Shown piece by piece: positions 13,800-14,034 of a stretch of 14,034 bases of DNA. Source of the stretch: Candidatus Iainarchaeum sp. (lineage in GTDB: Archaea; Iainarchaeota; Iainarchaeia; JAGGVJ01); NCBI GenBank assembly GCA_021158055.1, contig JAGGVJ010000034.1, positions 1 to 14,034 on the forward strand, in the 5' to 3' direction. Position 1 is the stretch's first letter; each line of letters begins with the position of its first letter. The translations under genes were made by a program, and so were the position numbers. The notes under the pieces were generated by a model that was given only the letters and a program-made list of their open reading frames with translations, had not been told where the DNA came from and made no database searches.

Positions 13800-14034
13800 A
13801 TGGACGAACACATGGTCGAACTAATCAAAACTTCTTTTTCAAAAATATTCAATGACTTTGGACTAAACCAAGCACGAGCATATGCAACACTCCTTGGAAG
13901 AGGATCAATGAGCGCCTTTGAAATAAGCAAGGAATCAGGGGTTCCAAGAGGAAGAATATACGACACACTAACCGAACTCGAACGAAAAAAACTAATTGAA
14001 TCACAAGAAAGCAACCCAAAACAATTCTTCATAA
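13800..14034 (+). CDS. TrmB-family transcriptional regulator, N-terminal part (runs off the window)
   Basis: Open from ATG 13800 to the window end (78 residues seen, no stop). FNDFGLNQARAYATLLGRGSMSAFEISKESGVPRGRIYDTLTELERKKLIE (residues 17-67) is the characteristic TrmB winged helix-turn-helix: a helix with the L-N-x-x-R-A-Y pattern, then a turn with SGVPRGRIYDTL as recognition helix. Full-length TrmB-family proteins often carry a C-terminal sugar-binding or dimerisation domain; here that part is beyond the edge, so the ligand cannot be guessed. A second ATG at 13812 is possible, but the TATA box spacing points to 13800. The gene follows the KaiC-like ATPase. Confidence 0.85.
   Translation, partial: MDEHMVELIKTSFSKIFNDFGLNQARAYATLLGRGSMSAFEISKESGVPRGRIYDTLTELERKKLIESQESNPKQFFI

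Overview
The window looks archaeal. It carries a RadA recombinase with an N-terminal helix-hairpin-helix domain, an RPA-type single-strand DNA-binding protein with OB folds, a KaiC-like ATPase, a TrmB-type regulator, a membrane-anchored winged-helix protein and a radical SAM protein of the archaeal COG2108 type. Archaeal TATA-like boxes lie about 25 nt before probable start sites, and several starts look leaderless. Others use a GGTGA/GAGGTG Shine-Dalgarno. The coding strands are rich in AAA, GAA, AAC and GAC codons with moderate-to-low GC. I cannot place the lineage; a DPANN-type or other uncultured euryarchaeal genome would fit, but that is inference.

Layout. Positions 44-2928 hold two plus-strand genes of ssDNA handling and homologous recombination, RPA then radA, each with a long acidic N-terminal tail; radA has its own promoter. 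Convergent to them is a radical SAM gene (4075-2999, minus) whose promoter overlaps one of two identical 18-bp palindromes. From about 4125 to 5790 lies an AT-richer stretch with a single AAA ATPase/DUF4143-type gene, probably acquired.

Positions 5791-9992 are the centrepiece: an Hsp70 chaperone operon, ArsR-family regulator - grpE - dnaK - dnaJ. The regulator overlaps grpE by ATGA, and the operon promoter carries three copies of an ATATGAAT half-site, the last two forming a perfect inverted repeat that ends in the regulator's start codon. The arrangement parallels bacterial hrcA-grpE-dnaK-dnaJ, with an ArsR/Phr-like protein in place of HrcA.

Positions 10037-11468 (minus) encode two exported proteins, a helical secreted protein and a small acidic lipoprotein, ended by a clean hairpin plus T-tract terminator. 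The divergent intergenic region 11469-11739 contains an unusual array of CTTTAAA-like words in strict 10-bp register over 90 bp. Positions 11740-14034 hold a leaderless membrane-anchored winged-helix regulator, a small four-helix membrane protein (minus), a divergent KaiC-like ATPase, and the 5' part of a leaderless TrmB-family regulator that runs off the window. I saw no tRNA, rRNA, CRISPR array, transposase or recognisable insertion sequence. No gene-free stretch exceeds 300 bases.
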